Below the pieces are notes generated by a model, which worked only from the letters and a program-made list of their open reading frames with translations, did no database searches and was not told the DNA's origin. 64,000 nucleotides of DNA, taken from contig OY992539.1 in assembly GCA_963921195.1 (NCBI GenBank), positions 161,578,622-161,642,621 on the forward strand, written 5' to 3'. Both the position numbers and the translations under genes were made by a program. The DNA is from Pegoplata infirma. Lineage: Eukaryota; Arthropoda; Insecta; Diptera; Anthomyiidae. Shown here piece by piece: positions 11,199 through 22,760 of the stretch (the stretch's first letter is position 1; each line of letters opens with the position of its first letter).

Positions 11199-12503
11199 CT
11201 AATGAGCACCCATATGAAAACTTTGACCTCTTATCTGTTTTGCTACCTTCCACCAATCTTTAGCATCGTTTGAAGTATTTATTATTTGCTCCATCTCCGC
11301 CTGATATTCATTCTTTCTTTGTTTACATACTGATTTATAATACTGATTTGCTTGAATGTAATTGTTTTTATCATCTGGGTTATTGGATTTTCTAAAGGCA
11401 TTTAATAGTTCAAAGGATTTTTCCCTAGCTTTCTCACATTTGGTGTCGAACCATATACTTTTAAACGTTGTTTTTTTATTGCAATGTTGCTTATTATTTG
11501 TAGAGGTTTTTATTATATTTATCAAATCATTTAGATTAGTTACTTTTCCTTGATTTTCTTGTAAAATAAGGTTTGCATTTAGTTTTTGCAAGTATTGCGG
11601 CTTTTGCGATTCCTTCCACTTTAGTTTCGGTAATAAATTCATACAAGTTAGTTCTTCATCTTCTCTATCAAAATTTAGGGTAATTTTTAGCGGCATATGG
11701 TCCGACCATATCTTTGACTCAACTTCAAATCTTTCAAAGTATTCTAAAACTTCATATGATGTAGCGCAGATATCATTAACAGAGTGACCTACTGTACTGA
11801 CAAATGTAAAATTACCATCTTCATCTCCTATTGTTCTGCCGTTAAGCACTACTAACCCATAATCTTCACAAAATTCTATAAAACTTCTTCCTTTCGCGTT
11901 CACTACTTCATCTTTTGACTTTCTTACCTCCAAACCAGCCGTAAATTTGTCGTTGTAATTGTCATCTATAATTTGCTGCATGTTTCCAATTCTAACATTG
12001 ATATCGCCCACCACTATAAAGTTTGTATTTTCAGTTTCTCGGAAAAAGGTTTTGATTTCCTCAAACTCTGTACTCCAATCTTCTCCACGTATGTAAACTG
12101 GTATTATATTCAAATATTTTTCTTTTGATTGCAAAATAATAACATCAATTTCATTAAAAGTTTTAAAATCATGTTTTATGCCAGTTTTCTCTAATGTCTT
12201 ATTGATTCCATATACACTACCCCCACTAGCTCTTCCAAATCTGCTTAACCGCTTTGCAGGTTTCCAGTACAGTTTAAAATCTTTAAAATATGTTGCCCAT
12301 TGAGCTGTATTTTCTTCAACTACGTGCGTTTCATATAATGCAAAAATTTGAGACTGACCAATGTATTCGAAAAACCAAGGAAGCATATGTTTATTATTTA
12401 GACCATTAATATTATATGAAATTATGTTTAATTTTTGAAAATTTAATTTTGTAGTTACATTTTTATTTATTATGTTACTAGTGCTTTGATGTATATTTTC
12501 TAG
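11199..12503 (-). pseudogene. LINE A ORF2, APE endonuclease segment
   Basis: This is the amino-terminal part of ORF2, an apurinic/apyrimidinic-type endonuclease that nicks the target for reverse transcription. Visible motifs are KLNIISYNINGLNN (first catalytic Asn region), FALYETHV (Glu), FIVVGDINVRIG (Asp-x-Asn), SVNDICATS and WSDHMPLKI (SDH box with catalytic His). The open frame extends upstream of the first Met (12386) to about 12503, where a DINE-like repeat cuts it. It ends at 11199 near the MITE. A linker rich in Lys/Glu follows the domain. Confidence 0.88.
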
Positions 12504-13752
12504 TTTTTATACCCTCCAACTACAGTATGGGGGTATACTCACTTTGTCATTCCGTGTGTAACGCATCGAAATATCGGTCTAGGACCCCATAAAGTATATA
12601 TATTATTGATCAGTGATCGATTCTAAGACATTCTAGCGATGTCCGTCTGTCCGTCCGTCTGTCCGTCCGTCTGTGGAAGACACGATACAGTCCAAAATAA
12701 AAGTGATAGACTCCTGAAATTTGGCACATATATGTCTTATGTTCATAGGCTGGTTAAGTTCGGAGATGGGCAAAATCGGACCAGGGGGGAAAAAGTTCCC
12801 CCTTGAAGAACTAAACAAACCTCTGAAAAATACCATATTTTTACATGATTTTTTGTGTTTTTGTTTAACAAATCCAACATTTTTATGCTACAAGAAGTTC
12901 GAGATCCTGCATTTGGACCCACAGAATTAGAAAAAATCGTTTTACTGTCCGCCCCCCCCCCCCCTTTTATGGGCGTGGAATATTTTTTTTTTTTATATAA
13001 TGATAAATTTGTATTTCTTTAGTGCAAAAAGCATAAGAATTATTTTGTTTTAACGCTTATTCGAGAGGAATTGTGCCCCCCAATTACCACTACCGACCCC
13101 CCCCCCAAAAAAAAAAGAAGACGCCCCTGGAATTTTTTATACCCTCCAACCACAGTATGGGGGTATACTCACTTTGTCATTCCGTGTGTAACGCATCGAA
13201 ATATCGATCTAGGACCCCATAAAGTATATATATTATTGATCAGTGATCGATTCTAAGACATTCTAGCGATGTCCGTCCGTCTGTCCGTCTGTCCGTCTGT
13301 AGAAGACACGATACAGTCCAAAATAAAAGAGCTAGACTTCCGAAGTTTGGCACGAATATTTCTTATATTCCTAGGCAGGTTAAGTTCGGAAATGGGCAAA
13401 ATCGGAGCAAGGGGAAAAAAGTTCCCCCTTGGAGAACTAAACCAACCCAATAAAAATCGCATTTTTTGCAGGGTTTTTGGTACTTTTGCTAGGCAAATGC
13501 AACATTCTTATCTCAGAAGAAGTTCAAAATCACAAGGGGAAGGTGCCCCTAACGTCTCAGACCAACCCCGCCCCGCCCCGCCCCAAAAAAAAAGACGCCC
13601 CTGGAATTTTTTATATTGTTTTTTTTACATTTTGGAGGGTATAAAAGATTCGGCACAGCCGAATGTAACACTCTCACTTGTTTTTTTATTTATTTGCATG
13701 TTGGAGGGTATAAAAGATTCGGCACAGCCGAATTTAACACTCTTACTTGTTT
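12504..13752 (+). mobile_element. DINE-1-like repeat A, interrupted by a second copy
   Basis: The outer copy begins TTTTTATACCCTCCAAC at 12504, carries (GTCY)n near 12638-12675, and resumes at about 13689 with GTTGGAGGGTAT. It ends with the ATTCGGCACAGCCGAAT stem-loop and CACTCTTACTTGTTT. It lies between ORF1 and ORF2 of LINE A, so the open frame of ORF1 borrows its last codons from the repeat. A C-rich/A-rich tract occurs at 12951-12964 and 13098-13120. Confidence 0.8.
13136..13688 (+). mobile_element. DINE-1-like repeat A, inner copy
   Basis: This is a complete ~550-bp copy nested head-to-tail in the one at 12504-13752. It has ATACCCTCCAAC at 13140, (GTCY)n at 13271-13302, GGAGGGTAT near 13633, and a stem-loop ATTCGGCACAGCCGAAT near 13648. 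Self-insertion near the 3' end is common for Helentron-derived repeats. Confidence 0.8.
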
Positions 13753-14486
13753 AAATTTAATTTGTTTAATAATAAATCATAATTAACAATAATATTAAAT
13801 TCGTTACCATAAAGTTCTTTTAAAATTGTGACGCCATCATCTTTGCCGCATACCAGTTGTTTTTCCTTGTTCCATTTGAGCCACTTTTTATTTACATTTA
13901 ATCTATCATCGCGAACCAAAATACGATATTTCTCACTTACAGCAAGAATTTCTTTTTTTAATTGCAGCAGAACCACTTTATTTTGTTGTTTTTCACTATC
14001 TAAATCACGCTCGATATAAATCGCCGTTCCTTTCAGCTCTGGTGTTTTCTTCAGGAAATCTTCAACGTTATCATTTGATTGGAATTCAACTAGAACAGTC
14101 ATTTTTCCTTCCTTCTCAAAAAGCTTTTTTGTTGATTTAATACCCGTAGTGTCTGTCATCTTGAGTACCTCTGAGCATACTGCATTTACTGCTTCATTAG
14201 CCGATTTTTTTGAGTCTAATCCCTTGAAAATCAAATTTTTTCCTTTGATTTGCGATTCCAAAATAGCAATTCTTCTTCGGTCCTTATCTCTTTCAAGTTT
14301 AAGTAACTCTATCTCATGCATAAGAAATTCGTTTTGCGTTTTAAGTTCACGTACTTCTTCAGTTAGCTTTGCCAGCCTTGCTAAAACTTCACCATTGCTC
14401 TCTTTAATAATATTTTTTAAATCATCAACGGATAGATCGGTAATTTTTTGACTCATCTTTTGTTGTTTTATTTTATTTTCCCCCAC
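13753..14486 (-). pseudogene. LINE A ORF1, coiled-coil nucleic-acid-binding protein
   Basis: About 245 codons. The likely start is MSQKITDL at 14456; an upstream in-frame Met lies at 14486. Residues 30-90 form a coiled coil (LAKLTEEVRELK, HEIELLKLERDKDRRR). A domain like the L1-type ORF1 RNA-binding fold follows (GKNLIFKGLD, then MTVLVEFQS, then YIERDLDSEKQQ). The usual role is to trimerise and bind element RNA. The 3' end is cut by the DINE-like repeat, which supplies an early stop, so the original C-terminus is uncertain. Confidence 0.75.
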
Positions 14487-15101
14487 TGGAGATATTTGAT
14501 TTGCTTTTCTTTTTTCCAGTTTGTTTTAATTTATAATATTTGATTCTTTTACGTGGTATACGACACGTTATAAGAGGGAGAACTGTAGTTTTATTAATCA
14601 GCTGATGTATTCATTTATCTATTGTGAATGTTTTTTTTATTTTTATTTTTTATTTTTTGGTTTTGTTTTCACCACTATAATGTTAGCGGGAAGTTATTGT
14701 TTTTATTTTTGTTTTCTTCACTTAGTTTGTTGTTGTTTTTAAAGAATATTTTTTCTTCTTTAGTCTTTTTTTTTGTTTTTTTTTTTTTTGTTTTTGTATT
14801 ACTGAATATTGATATTTTGTAATTTTATTACTTTTATGTTTATTGCAGTTTTATATATATTCACTGACACTATTAATGTTGCTTATAATTTTAGAAACAC
14901 GGTTAATTATCAATTAGTTGTTTTGATTTTATTTTAATAAATAAACTCCAGCAGAAATATTTTTCTTCCAATCAGAACCAGTGTTGCTCATATAATTAGA
15001 TCTGGGGGCTAATTCTCGCAGTCGATAGCGATCGAAATTCTACTCGAACGTGCAATTTTTTTTCTTTTGGGATGATATCACTCGTGATCGAGTTGTGTGT
15101 A

Positions 15102-15790
15102 CCCGAGTAAAAAATTTTATATGATGCAATATATAATGATATATGACACAATATATATTAATACGCAATTTGATCCGAATAATGGTGGACGTTTTTGCAT
15201 TAAAAAAGATCTACTTGTATAAAATATGATTTGATTTCATCCGAGTTTTGACCAGACATTGCCTTATATTGGTGGATCTAATTAGATCTAATTGCACAAA
15301 AACATATAAAATCCTGGTGTTTTTTGGTTTAGGTTGAGATACACCACAGGTCAACGATACATTCACCAAACATATAGTTTTCAAAAACAAAAAAAAATGT
15401 TTGGGTACGCTTCGAACCAGATAGGTGATATACATAACCCTAACAAGAAATGTTTAGGAACATTTTAAAAAGTTTCTTATACTTTGCCTAAAAAACTTAG
15501 AAAATTTTTGGTTAATTGTAAACATATATAGGTTTATATGGAACAGCATAAGCTATATATAATTTTAAGTTAAATTATACAGGAAAAGGAATTTTGTATT
15601 GACCGTCATATAATTTTATATAATTATATCAACCGTACACCTTTTAATCCGAATCATGATTAAATTATATATTACTACATATGACTGCATTAAAAAAATT
15701 TAGAAAATATCTCAGGGATGTATAATCATATATAATTTATTATGTTTCTATCAAGTTATATATTGTAATATATGTTTATTTTTACTCGGG
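15102..15790. mobile_element. CCCGAGTAAA MITE, long form
   Basis: It begins CCCGAGTAAAAAATTT and ends TTTTTACTCGGG, with TA on both sides. This 689-bp form shares its interior (a stretch around 'gagatacaccacaggtcaac') with the copies at 22978-31059 and 41908-43100, in the opposite orientation. The open frame of ~74 codons here recurs in those copies but has no recognisable product. Confidence 0.75.
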
Positions 15791-16049
15791 TATCAAAATT
15801 TCTAATGATGTCATTCGATATCGAGCGAGTGTTTATAAGTTATCGTGCGGTATTTCATTCGATAGCAAATTAGCTTTCGATATTCCGTTAATTTCTGTAT
15901 TTTATGATATAACTGTATTAAATTTTTGTATAAAATTACAAATAACATTTTTTAAGAGACAAATACAAAAAAAAAACGGAAAATCTTATTCAACAAGGTG
16001 AACTTTGTATTTAATGCTTTTAAAGTGTGTATTAAAGATGGGCGATGGT

Positions 16050-16147
16050 CACGTGATTTGCGTGAATCATCACGTGATTGTGAGTAAGCGTGAGTTGAAA
16101 AAAATCTGGCGTTAGTCACGCGTGAACAATTTTTTTTACTCACGTGA
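16050..16147. promoter_or_regulatory. Cluster of TCACGTGA palindromes
   Basis: TCACGTGA occurs at 16050-16057, 16070-16077 and 16140-16147, with a related TCACGCGTGA near 16116-16125. CACGTG with this flank is the binding site of bHLH-zip factors of the MITF/TFE and USF type. The cluster is inside the GGGGCTAA element, so it may be a property of the transposon. Function is inference. Confidence 0.3.
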
Positions 16148-16838
16148 TTAGTAAGTGATTATACATTGTCAAAATGTATAATCAAGAGTTAGTCAAAAAA
16201 TTATATTATTAAAATTTAAGTCAAATCGGAGAATTTTAACCCTTCACTTATTTTTTTTTTATTAAACTAAGCGTGTTAATAACTCTACATTTTTGAAAAT
16301 ATATTGATAAAATTTGATTATTTAATACAATTCAGCTTGACGGCAAAACATTTTTTTACAATTAAAAACTTATTTACAATGTATTGCATTTAATATTATC
16401 TACCCGAATTTTCGACGTTAACACATAACCGTGAACTTTGTATGGCAGAACATTGATAAGTATGCCAACAATAAAGGCCTGTTATAATTCGAAATTATTA
16501 AAATAAATATAAATATTTATAAATGCATATGTTTAGGCTGAGCGACAAAAACATGTTTTACATTTAAAACAAAAACAAATCATACGTTTATTACATGCCT
16601 AAAACTATGCTTTAAAAAATACAAAAACACTGAAACATAAAATCGAATCGAAAAGTAACGAGTCCCATCATCCGCAAATTTCGAACTATCGATATTTTAC
16701 ACGAAACAAAATAATTTCGATCACGACTGCGAGAATTAGCCCCCTGAACATATAAAAACTCATATATATTTTAATATGATTGTATCAAATTATTTATTAT
16801 TATATCAAAACTTTTTTACTAGGGACTTTAAAAATAAA

Positions 16839-17894
16839 CAGCCTTACCACAAGTCCCCAAAAAATTAATAAAATCGGCTTTTAAAATAGAATTTTGATAA
16901 TCAACTTTAAATTTAAAATTTTGTGTCCCAGTAGTCATTGTTTCTGGGCAGCGTTGCCAGTTTTTGTTGTAATTTGTCCCCAAAAAATCCTCAAATCGAC
17001 TTTGATTCATCATAACTTTTATAATAAATGTGGGATAAGGTTTATTTTGGTCAAATTGGATTCGTGAACATATTTTCTGTAAGTCTGACCAATTGAACAA
17101 AGTCCAGATCCACGTACAAAAAAATTATGTAGCAAAATGTTGAATAGAAAATTGTACATCATTTTTTTAAGTAGCCAACACATTTAAAGTTATATTACTA
17201 TGAACAATTATTTTTTTATGAATCAGTCTTATAGAAAAAATATTCGCGAACCCAATTTGACCAAAATAAAAGATATTCGGCATTTATTTAGAAAGTTATG
17301 ATCATAGAAAAGATTAGAAGGTACGCAGTGTTGTATTTGATGTATTTTCCAATATGGTGGCAAAATGCTTGTTCTTCCTCATCTCACACGAATTTAATAT
17401 CAAATAAGATTCTTTGTTAATAAAAAATGAAATTTGTCTTTCATTTAATTAAATTTATTATTTATTTTACTGTATTCAACTTTTTTTTAAGATAATACGC
17501 ACTATTGATAGTTTAAAAACTTTTTTTCTCTTTTGTTGTTTGCTTTGTTGTTGTTCTCCTTTATCTTGCATTGTTTTTATTAAACGTCAAAAGTAACATA
17601 ATGTGCTGTCACTAATACTTATTCAAGCGAAATACGACTCTGTTTCATTTCTATATTTTACAACAAAAACTGGCAACGCTGTTTCTGGGTGTTTATTTTT
17701 TTATTTTCAAATTCTGATTGGTTGTTTTATTATTTTAGTTTTTCTTATTTTTATTTATTTTGTTCTGATTGGGTATTTAAAAAAAAAAACGCTTTCCAAA
17801 ATCTTTATTTTAAATATTTTTTTTATGGTACGGATAAAATAAAGTTTTATTTTATTTAAAAGTTAAAAAACAAAAACGTTCTGTGGTAAGGCTG
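16839..17894. mobile_element. CAGCCTTACCACA inverted-repeat element, 1.06 kb
   Basis: CAGCCTTACCACA at the left mirrors TGTGGTAAGGCTG at the right. Inner blocks TTGCCAGTTTTTGTTGTAA and TTACAACAAAAACTGGCAA also pair. The CAG start is common in hAT elements, but no clean 8-bp duplication is visible. It contains only chance frames. Confidence 0.6.
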
Positions 17895-18163
17895 AAAAAG
17901 TTGAAGATATAACAAGAAACATAAATTTAAATTTTAAATATCACAGCTTAAATTAATGCAACACTATAACTTGCATTTATGTTGTTCGTATCCTCCTTCA
18001 AATTCATTGTTTTCTTAATGTGTTGTTATATTCTAAGACTTTCAATTGTGTATCTCTTCATTTCTTTATTTTCTATATCGTAAATTCTAACATCATCTAA
18101 TCATTACCCAGTCAGACAAATACAATAATCATTACCCAGTCAGAAAAATACAAATTAAAAAAA

Positions 18164-19193
18164 AAAACAAGTAAAAAAGTTAAATTCAGCCTTGCCGAAT
18201 GTAGTGATACCCTCCACAATTTTAAAAGGATTATTGCAAAAAACTTTATTGAAAAAGAAATTACTTTTGAAAAAAAAAAAAATTTAAAAATTTCCGCGAA
18301 AAAAAAAATTTGTTAAAAAAAATCAGCGATTTTTGTCTTTTTTCTCAAAAAATATGTTCGTACTTGTTTAAATACCATTTGGTGTTCAATTATGTTCACA
18401 TATGTCAACCAGCAGCCGAATTAAAGTGTTTTGTATTTTTAGGTTATGTTGAATGTACTAAAATTTTTGAGGTGTTCTTACATTTTCGTTCATAACTTTT
18501 AAACCGATGAACCCATATCGCTCAAATGCAATACCAAACTTCAAACTTCGGGAGAACTTCCAATAAATATGTTAAGTTTTAGCTAGGGATGTCGCGAATA
18601 TTCGTCACTATTTGGTATTCGGCATATTCGGCATGTTTTTTGAATATTCGGTTAAATAAATATTCGTTAACAGTTTGCCGAATATTCGGCAAAATTTAAA
18701 TTATTTAAAAAAACACTTGTTATTAACGTTTAACTCTTTTTTGTAGTCATTTCAGTTTGTTTTCTATGCAAAAAAACTTGAGCACTTCATTAAAATTCGG
18801 ATTGTTAAGGTACCAGAAAAAATAGTGTCAACAGCGTTGTTGGCTTTTAGTCTGGTACTTTTTTTTAATATTTTACAAATGTAAAATACAGGCGTATGTA
18901 TAATTAAATTATTCCGCAAATATTCGTATTCGGTTCAAACCGAATAGCAAATATTCCGTAAAATGCCGAATACACTATTCTCGACATCCCTAGTTTTAGC
19001 CATCCCGTGTAATATTTTGGCCGTGATCACCATTTCCACAGACAGACAGATGGACATCGCCAGAATGTCTTAAAATCGATCGGGGATCATGAATATATAT
19101 ACTTTATGGGGTCCCAGACCGATATTTCGATGATTTACAAACGGAATGACAAACTTATATATACCCTCTATCACTAAGTGGAGGGTATAAAAA
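18164..19193 (-). mobile_element. DINE-like repeat family B, copy 1
   Basis: Read on the minus strand it runs from GTGGAGGGTATAAAA-type sub-terminal sequence through 'accccataaagtatatata' and a CTGTCTGTCT tract. It ends at a GTAGTGATACCCTCCAC / GCCTTGCCGAAT region and an ACTTGTTT tail. It is related to, but distinct from, family A. A 409-bp hAT MITE sits inside it (18584-18992). Just outside the 3' end, a 28-bp unit (ATCATTACCCAGTCAG core) is repeated twice at about 18098-18152. Confidence 0.7.
18584..18992. mobile_element. hAT MITE, TAGGGATGTCG ends
   Basis: Ends are TAGGGATGTCGCGAATA and, inverted, TAGGGATGTCGAGAATA. The 8-bp duplication GTTTTAGC flanks it (18576-18583, 18993-19000). The second family-B repeat lacks this insertion at the same place. 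The interior repeats ATTCGGCATATTCGG-like motifs. Confidence 0.9.
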
Positions 19194-19199
19194 AAATCT

Positions 19200-19378
19200 A
19201 AAGAACTCTTAAAACGCTTTTCGAATACGCTCGCAAAGCGTTCCAAAAAAACGTTTTGAGATTGCTTTTTTTTTGTTATAGTGCTTTCAGAACACTTTTC
19301 AAAAACGCTCGCAAAGCGTTTGAAAATAGCGTTTTAAGAATGCTTTTTTTGTTACAGTGCTTTCAGAACGCTTTTTTT
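19200..19378. repeat. Two-unit tandem repeat with AAACGCTCGCAAAGCGTTT core
   Basis: Two ~90-bp units carry a CGCTCGCAAAGCGTT hairpin, then a T-rich tract, GTTATAGTGCTTTCAGAAC or GTTACAGTGCTTTCAGAAC. They diverge by several bases. Confidence 0.6.
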
Positions 19379-19379
19379 T

Positions 19380-20649
19380 AGAACCGTCATCAATTTCTGC
19401 TTGGGTAATCATCATTGATTGTGCGACCAGGATGTAGGATGTGTTGTGCTAGTGCTGTTGTCTCTTATTTCCGCATTATGTCCATCTTGTGTTCACCCAT
19501 TCTTGTCTCCAGTGTACGTTTTGTTATTCCTATATAAATTAAACTCGCAACTCTGTGTGTCATTTCCTTCATATCACATTGTTATTCGTATGCAATGCTA
19601 CTTTGTTGCTGTTTATTAAATGGCGCCTTGACTTTAGAGAAAAATTGAACTTAATGTCAAATTGGGTTTATAAGCAAAACATATGTTTTTTGTTTTTATA
19701 AATGACTGGTTACATTGTAAACATGTGTAGTACTCTTGTGTACCATCAACACTACACTTTTTTTCACCGTTTTTTATGTATTTGCAAATATATTCAAAAA
19801 TTAAAAATAAATATTCGTCAGATATGAAAAAATTTCCTACTTGGCAACACATTATTATTAATATCTTTGGACTTAATACGTTCACCAACGTGAAATTTTT
19901 AAAGCTTATAGCTAAGACACAAAGCATTAACATATATTTTTCTCAGATTTTTAAAAATATCGCTTTTTTATATATTATCGCGAATTGTGCAGAAATACAA
20001 AAAATATCCCAAAATAAAATTTTTTGCAAAATGGTATAATAAAGGTGATGGTTTTGTCTAAGAGTAATATAGCTCGAATACTTTTAAAGATATAAATACT
20101 TATATATTACCCTTTTTTTCTTGACTTTTGAAACGTCATATTTCCAAAACTACGAAAGTTAAAAGTCTTAAATTTTGTTTGAGTATTAGTCTAGTAAGTC
20201 CTAACATACATACCGAATTTTTTGAAATCTGTAGCCCGTTTCTGTAATTAAAGGGAGAAGTTTTCGCATCGAAAAATATGAAACAAAAAATTCCACCGTT
20301 GGACTCTGGAATAAAAACTGTTTCTGTATGTCAATGCGAAAACGCCAGCGTTAGTGTTGGAATATTCCAAGATAACTGTCACAAAATCGTTATGAAATTT
20401 TATATTCAAATGCGATTTTCTCGAAAATAAAACGAAAAACACATGTCTGAACTTTTTGTGTGGGTAGACAAACATATAAACTTAAAAAAAATATAAACAA
20501 AAACAAAAGTGGCCGGAATTTTGATAAATTGACTTTTTTAAAAATGGAAAATTTCAGAACGGGTTCTGAAAATTTTCCAAAAAAAAAAAAAATTAATCGA
20601 TAGCCCATACAATACTACTCAAAAATTTAAATTTTTGATAAATATTTAA
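19380..20649. other. Intronic DNA, no feature seen
   Basis: This is AT-rich sequence with only chance frames on both strands. I see no repeat boundary or splice-flanked coding stretch. Confidence 0.4.
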
Positions 20650-21759
20650 TAGGGTATTCAATTAATCGAGGTTCTTGTTTAATCGGTTAATCGAGCAAAT
20701 AATTAATCGGGGTTGAGATTTAATCGGTTAATAATCGATTAAATTTGAATTATTCGATTAACCGAATAATATTAACTTAAAATTTAAATTGAATATAAAA
20801 CCACGGATTGTATGTACTTTAAAAATTTTTATTATAAACAAGTAAGAAATCTACATACGCTATGCCAAAGCTTCAAATACCCCCAACAATCTCAGCCCAA
20901 ATAAATAATTTTTGTATGGCATCCTGAAAAATTACCCAATCCAAAATGACACCAACGTAAAAAATATCACCTCATAATTAAATGTCAAATTTGACCCCAA
21001 TTTAATTCGAAAAAAATGCCAAAAAAAAAAAATATTTTTATAAAAAGGAAATTGCCCTAAAAATATTTAAAAAGATTGTTTGGTTTCCAAATTTGTTTTT
21101 TTTTTTTTTTATTTTTAGTGCTAAAATTGCAATAATTTCATAGGTCAATATCTCCGTGATCAAAAAGATATCTGAAGGATTCCAAAAGTATTTTTTTCAG
21201 ATGTGATAAACTATTTTCACATCTAAAAATATTTCGCGGTTTTATAGGGTCCCGAACATTACGAAAATCTGAGTTTATTCACACTCTAATTAAAATGATT
21301 TCAGTTTCCTACTATAATTGGGTAAATTTACACAAATTGCGTAATTCTACTTAAAATTATTGAAAATTTACACAATTTATAGTAGTTATTTGAATTTGTA
21401 TAAATTTACCAATTAATAGTTGGAAACTGGACTCACTTTTTAAGAGAGCAGTATTTTAAATAGATTCAGATTACGCGCATGAAAAACTATTAGAAAAATA
21501 TATTGTGCTGGAAATGTATATTAAGTTATTTTTTTTTAAGCCGAAATAAATTTTTAGGGCCTCGATAAAATATTTTCTTGACGACAATTTTACACAGCAA
21601 AAAATAACCAAAATAATTAAAAAAATAAATTTCGGTTAATCGACACAAATTAATCGGTTTATTTGTTATTTGAAAATTGGCAATTTTAAATTATTCGAAC
21701 AGGTAATCGACCAAAGTTAATCGGTTAACCGATTAACGGTTAATCGATTGAATACCCTA
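20650..21759. mobile_element. hAT element, TAGGGTATTCAATTAATCG ends
   Basis: This 1110-bp element starts TAGGGTATTCAATTAATCG and ends CGATTGAATACCCTA, with ATATTTAA duplicated on both sides (20642-20649, 21760-21767). Sub-terminal regions are dense in TTAATCGGTTAATCG and its inverse, typical of hAT binding-site clusters. No transposase frame remains. Confidence 0.88.
21286..21452. mobile_element. Small MITE, CACTCTAA...TTAAGAGAG
   Basis: About 165 bp with inverted GTTTCCTACTATAA/TTAATAGTTGGAAAC ends and an AATTGGGTAAATTTAC core. A related copy lies at about 51105-51285, inside another hAT element. There its ends extend to CTCTCTAAAAAAAATGAGTC. Confidence 0.55.
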
Positions 21760-21864
21760 ATATTTAAACAAAGCAACTCGACACAAATTTGACCATTTTT
21801 CCAATACTTGACCACGCCTCCTAAGCCCAGTTTTTGAAAAACCAAAAACTCAATTTTCTTAGTT

Positions 21865-22760
21865 ACATATAGGGCAATTCATACAACCTATTCGGGCAAA
21901 TCCAGTTTAAACCACACAGCATTCGGATTTGTCACCTTCGATTTAAATAAAATTTGCCAAATATATTGCAAATGGATAGTGTTCCTAAAATCATTACCTT
22001 TTTGGCTCCAAAATCTTTCGGTTTTCGAAATATGGCGTCTTGAAAATTGGCAAAAACGTCAAATTTTCAATAAGGTGCACATACAAAGTCACCCATAACT
22101 TTAAAACTATAAAACCCACAATTACCAAATAGGTACCATTTGAAAGCTGAAAGGATTACTTTATAACTGGCATGCACAATTGTTTCTTGTAACGAAAGGT
22201 CAAAGGTCATATTTCAAGGTCTAATGTTCAAAGACCTATATCTCAAAATCCGATATTTTTAAAATTCTCAAAAAAATATATGATAACAATCAAGTCTTTC
22301 CCTACATTTGTTCAAAATTTCAGGGTGGACACTCGTATGGTTCCAAAGTTACAGAGGAAAACGTGCTTGAAGTCAAGATTTTCTCTACGAGTTCATTGCA
22401 AAAGCTTACACACACGAAGCAGCATAGCATGCTGCTAGCAGTAAACAAACAATGGGACGAACCTAACAACTGAACTCATTATTTATTAATATTTCGACCT
22501 CCTGAATTTGATTTCACTATCAAAACTGAATTTTATCGTAGGGTTTTCTTGTTTTCTTACAAGGAAAATCTTCAAAGTGAACATACGTAATTTCTTTGAA
22601 ATTTATGCCCATGAAAGACAAGAAATATCTAACATCGACCTGTCTGAGCTTATTGGTCTTAATTTAGTTTTAAAGGGTTAAAACTAACCGATTTTTAGAA
22701 ATTTTAACTTTTAGGTACATTGATGCCACTTATATCAGATCCGTTTCATTTGAAAAAAAA
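21865..22760. repeat. Left arm of a large inverted repeat
   Basis: This ~0.9-kb stretch recurs inverted at 31200-32130. Shared landmarks are GGTGCACATACAAAGTCACC, TTTGAAAGCTGAAAGGATTA, CAGGGTGGACACTCGTATGG and GATGCCACTTATATCAGATC, in mirror order. With the loop between, this is a fold-back-like element about 10 kb long, or two copies in opposite orientation. The CCCGAG element and its Helitron lie in the loop. Confidence 0.7.

Larger units (their letters stand above)
7206..14987 (-). mobile_element. LINE A, APE-type non-LTR retrotransposon, near full length
   Basis: The element is read on the minus strand from a 5' end at 14987 (GCAACACTGGTTCTG) to an (ATT)n tail at 7206. It is flanked by the 9-bp duplication tcatataat (7197-7205 and 14988-14996). 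It has a ~500-bp 5' region, a coiled-coil ORF1, then an ORF2 with an apurinic-type endonuclease, reverse transcriptase and a C-terminal CCHC knuckle. It is interrupted by LINE B (7935-9310), a MITE (10805-11184) and two nested DINE-1-like repeats (12504-13752). Without them it is roughly 4.8 kb. The (AAT)n tail rather than poly(A) suggests an I/R1/LOA-type lineage, but I do not assign the clade. Confidence 0.88.
15005..16743. mobile_element. GGGGCTAATTCTCGCAG inverted-repeat element, 1.7 kb
   Basis: The left end GGGGCTAATTCTCGCAGTCG is the exact reverse complement of the right end. The flanking triplet CTG is duplicated (15002-15004, 16744-16746), and the pre-insertion site matches the reference MITE (agatctgaacat). 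A 3-bp duplication would suit PIF/Harbinger, though CTG is not the usual TWA. About 690 bp of it is a later CCCGAG MITE (15102-15790). The rest contains GATCGA/TCGATA-rich sub-terminal repeats and no coding frame. Confidence 0.78.
6936..16824. mobile_element. CCCGAGTAAA MITE split by later insertions
   Basis: The left part (6936-7205) matches 5912-6150. The right parts (14988-15004 and 16744-16824) match the end of the same reference copy and finish TTTTTTACTAGGG. The roughly 0.35-kb element has been expanded to 9.9 kb by a LINE (7206-14987) and by a GGGGCTAA element (15005-16743). Removing both restores the reference order, apart from point differences. Confidence 0.75.

Noticed and set aside
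11160..11216. Sequence near 11189 (ggttatacgcctaatg) resembling, inverted, the LINE A code near 10770
   Set aside because: The match is short and patchy. It may reflect an inversion at the MITE edge but could be chance.
13071..13754. Open frames reading through the C-rich/A-rich tracts of the DINE-like repeats
   Set aside because: They cover microsatellite and stem-loop sequence of a non-coding repeat and differ between copies.
15211..15435. 74-codon frame also present at 30747-30950
   Set aside because: The similarity is due to copies of the CCCGAG MITE. No start context, domain or selection evidence.
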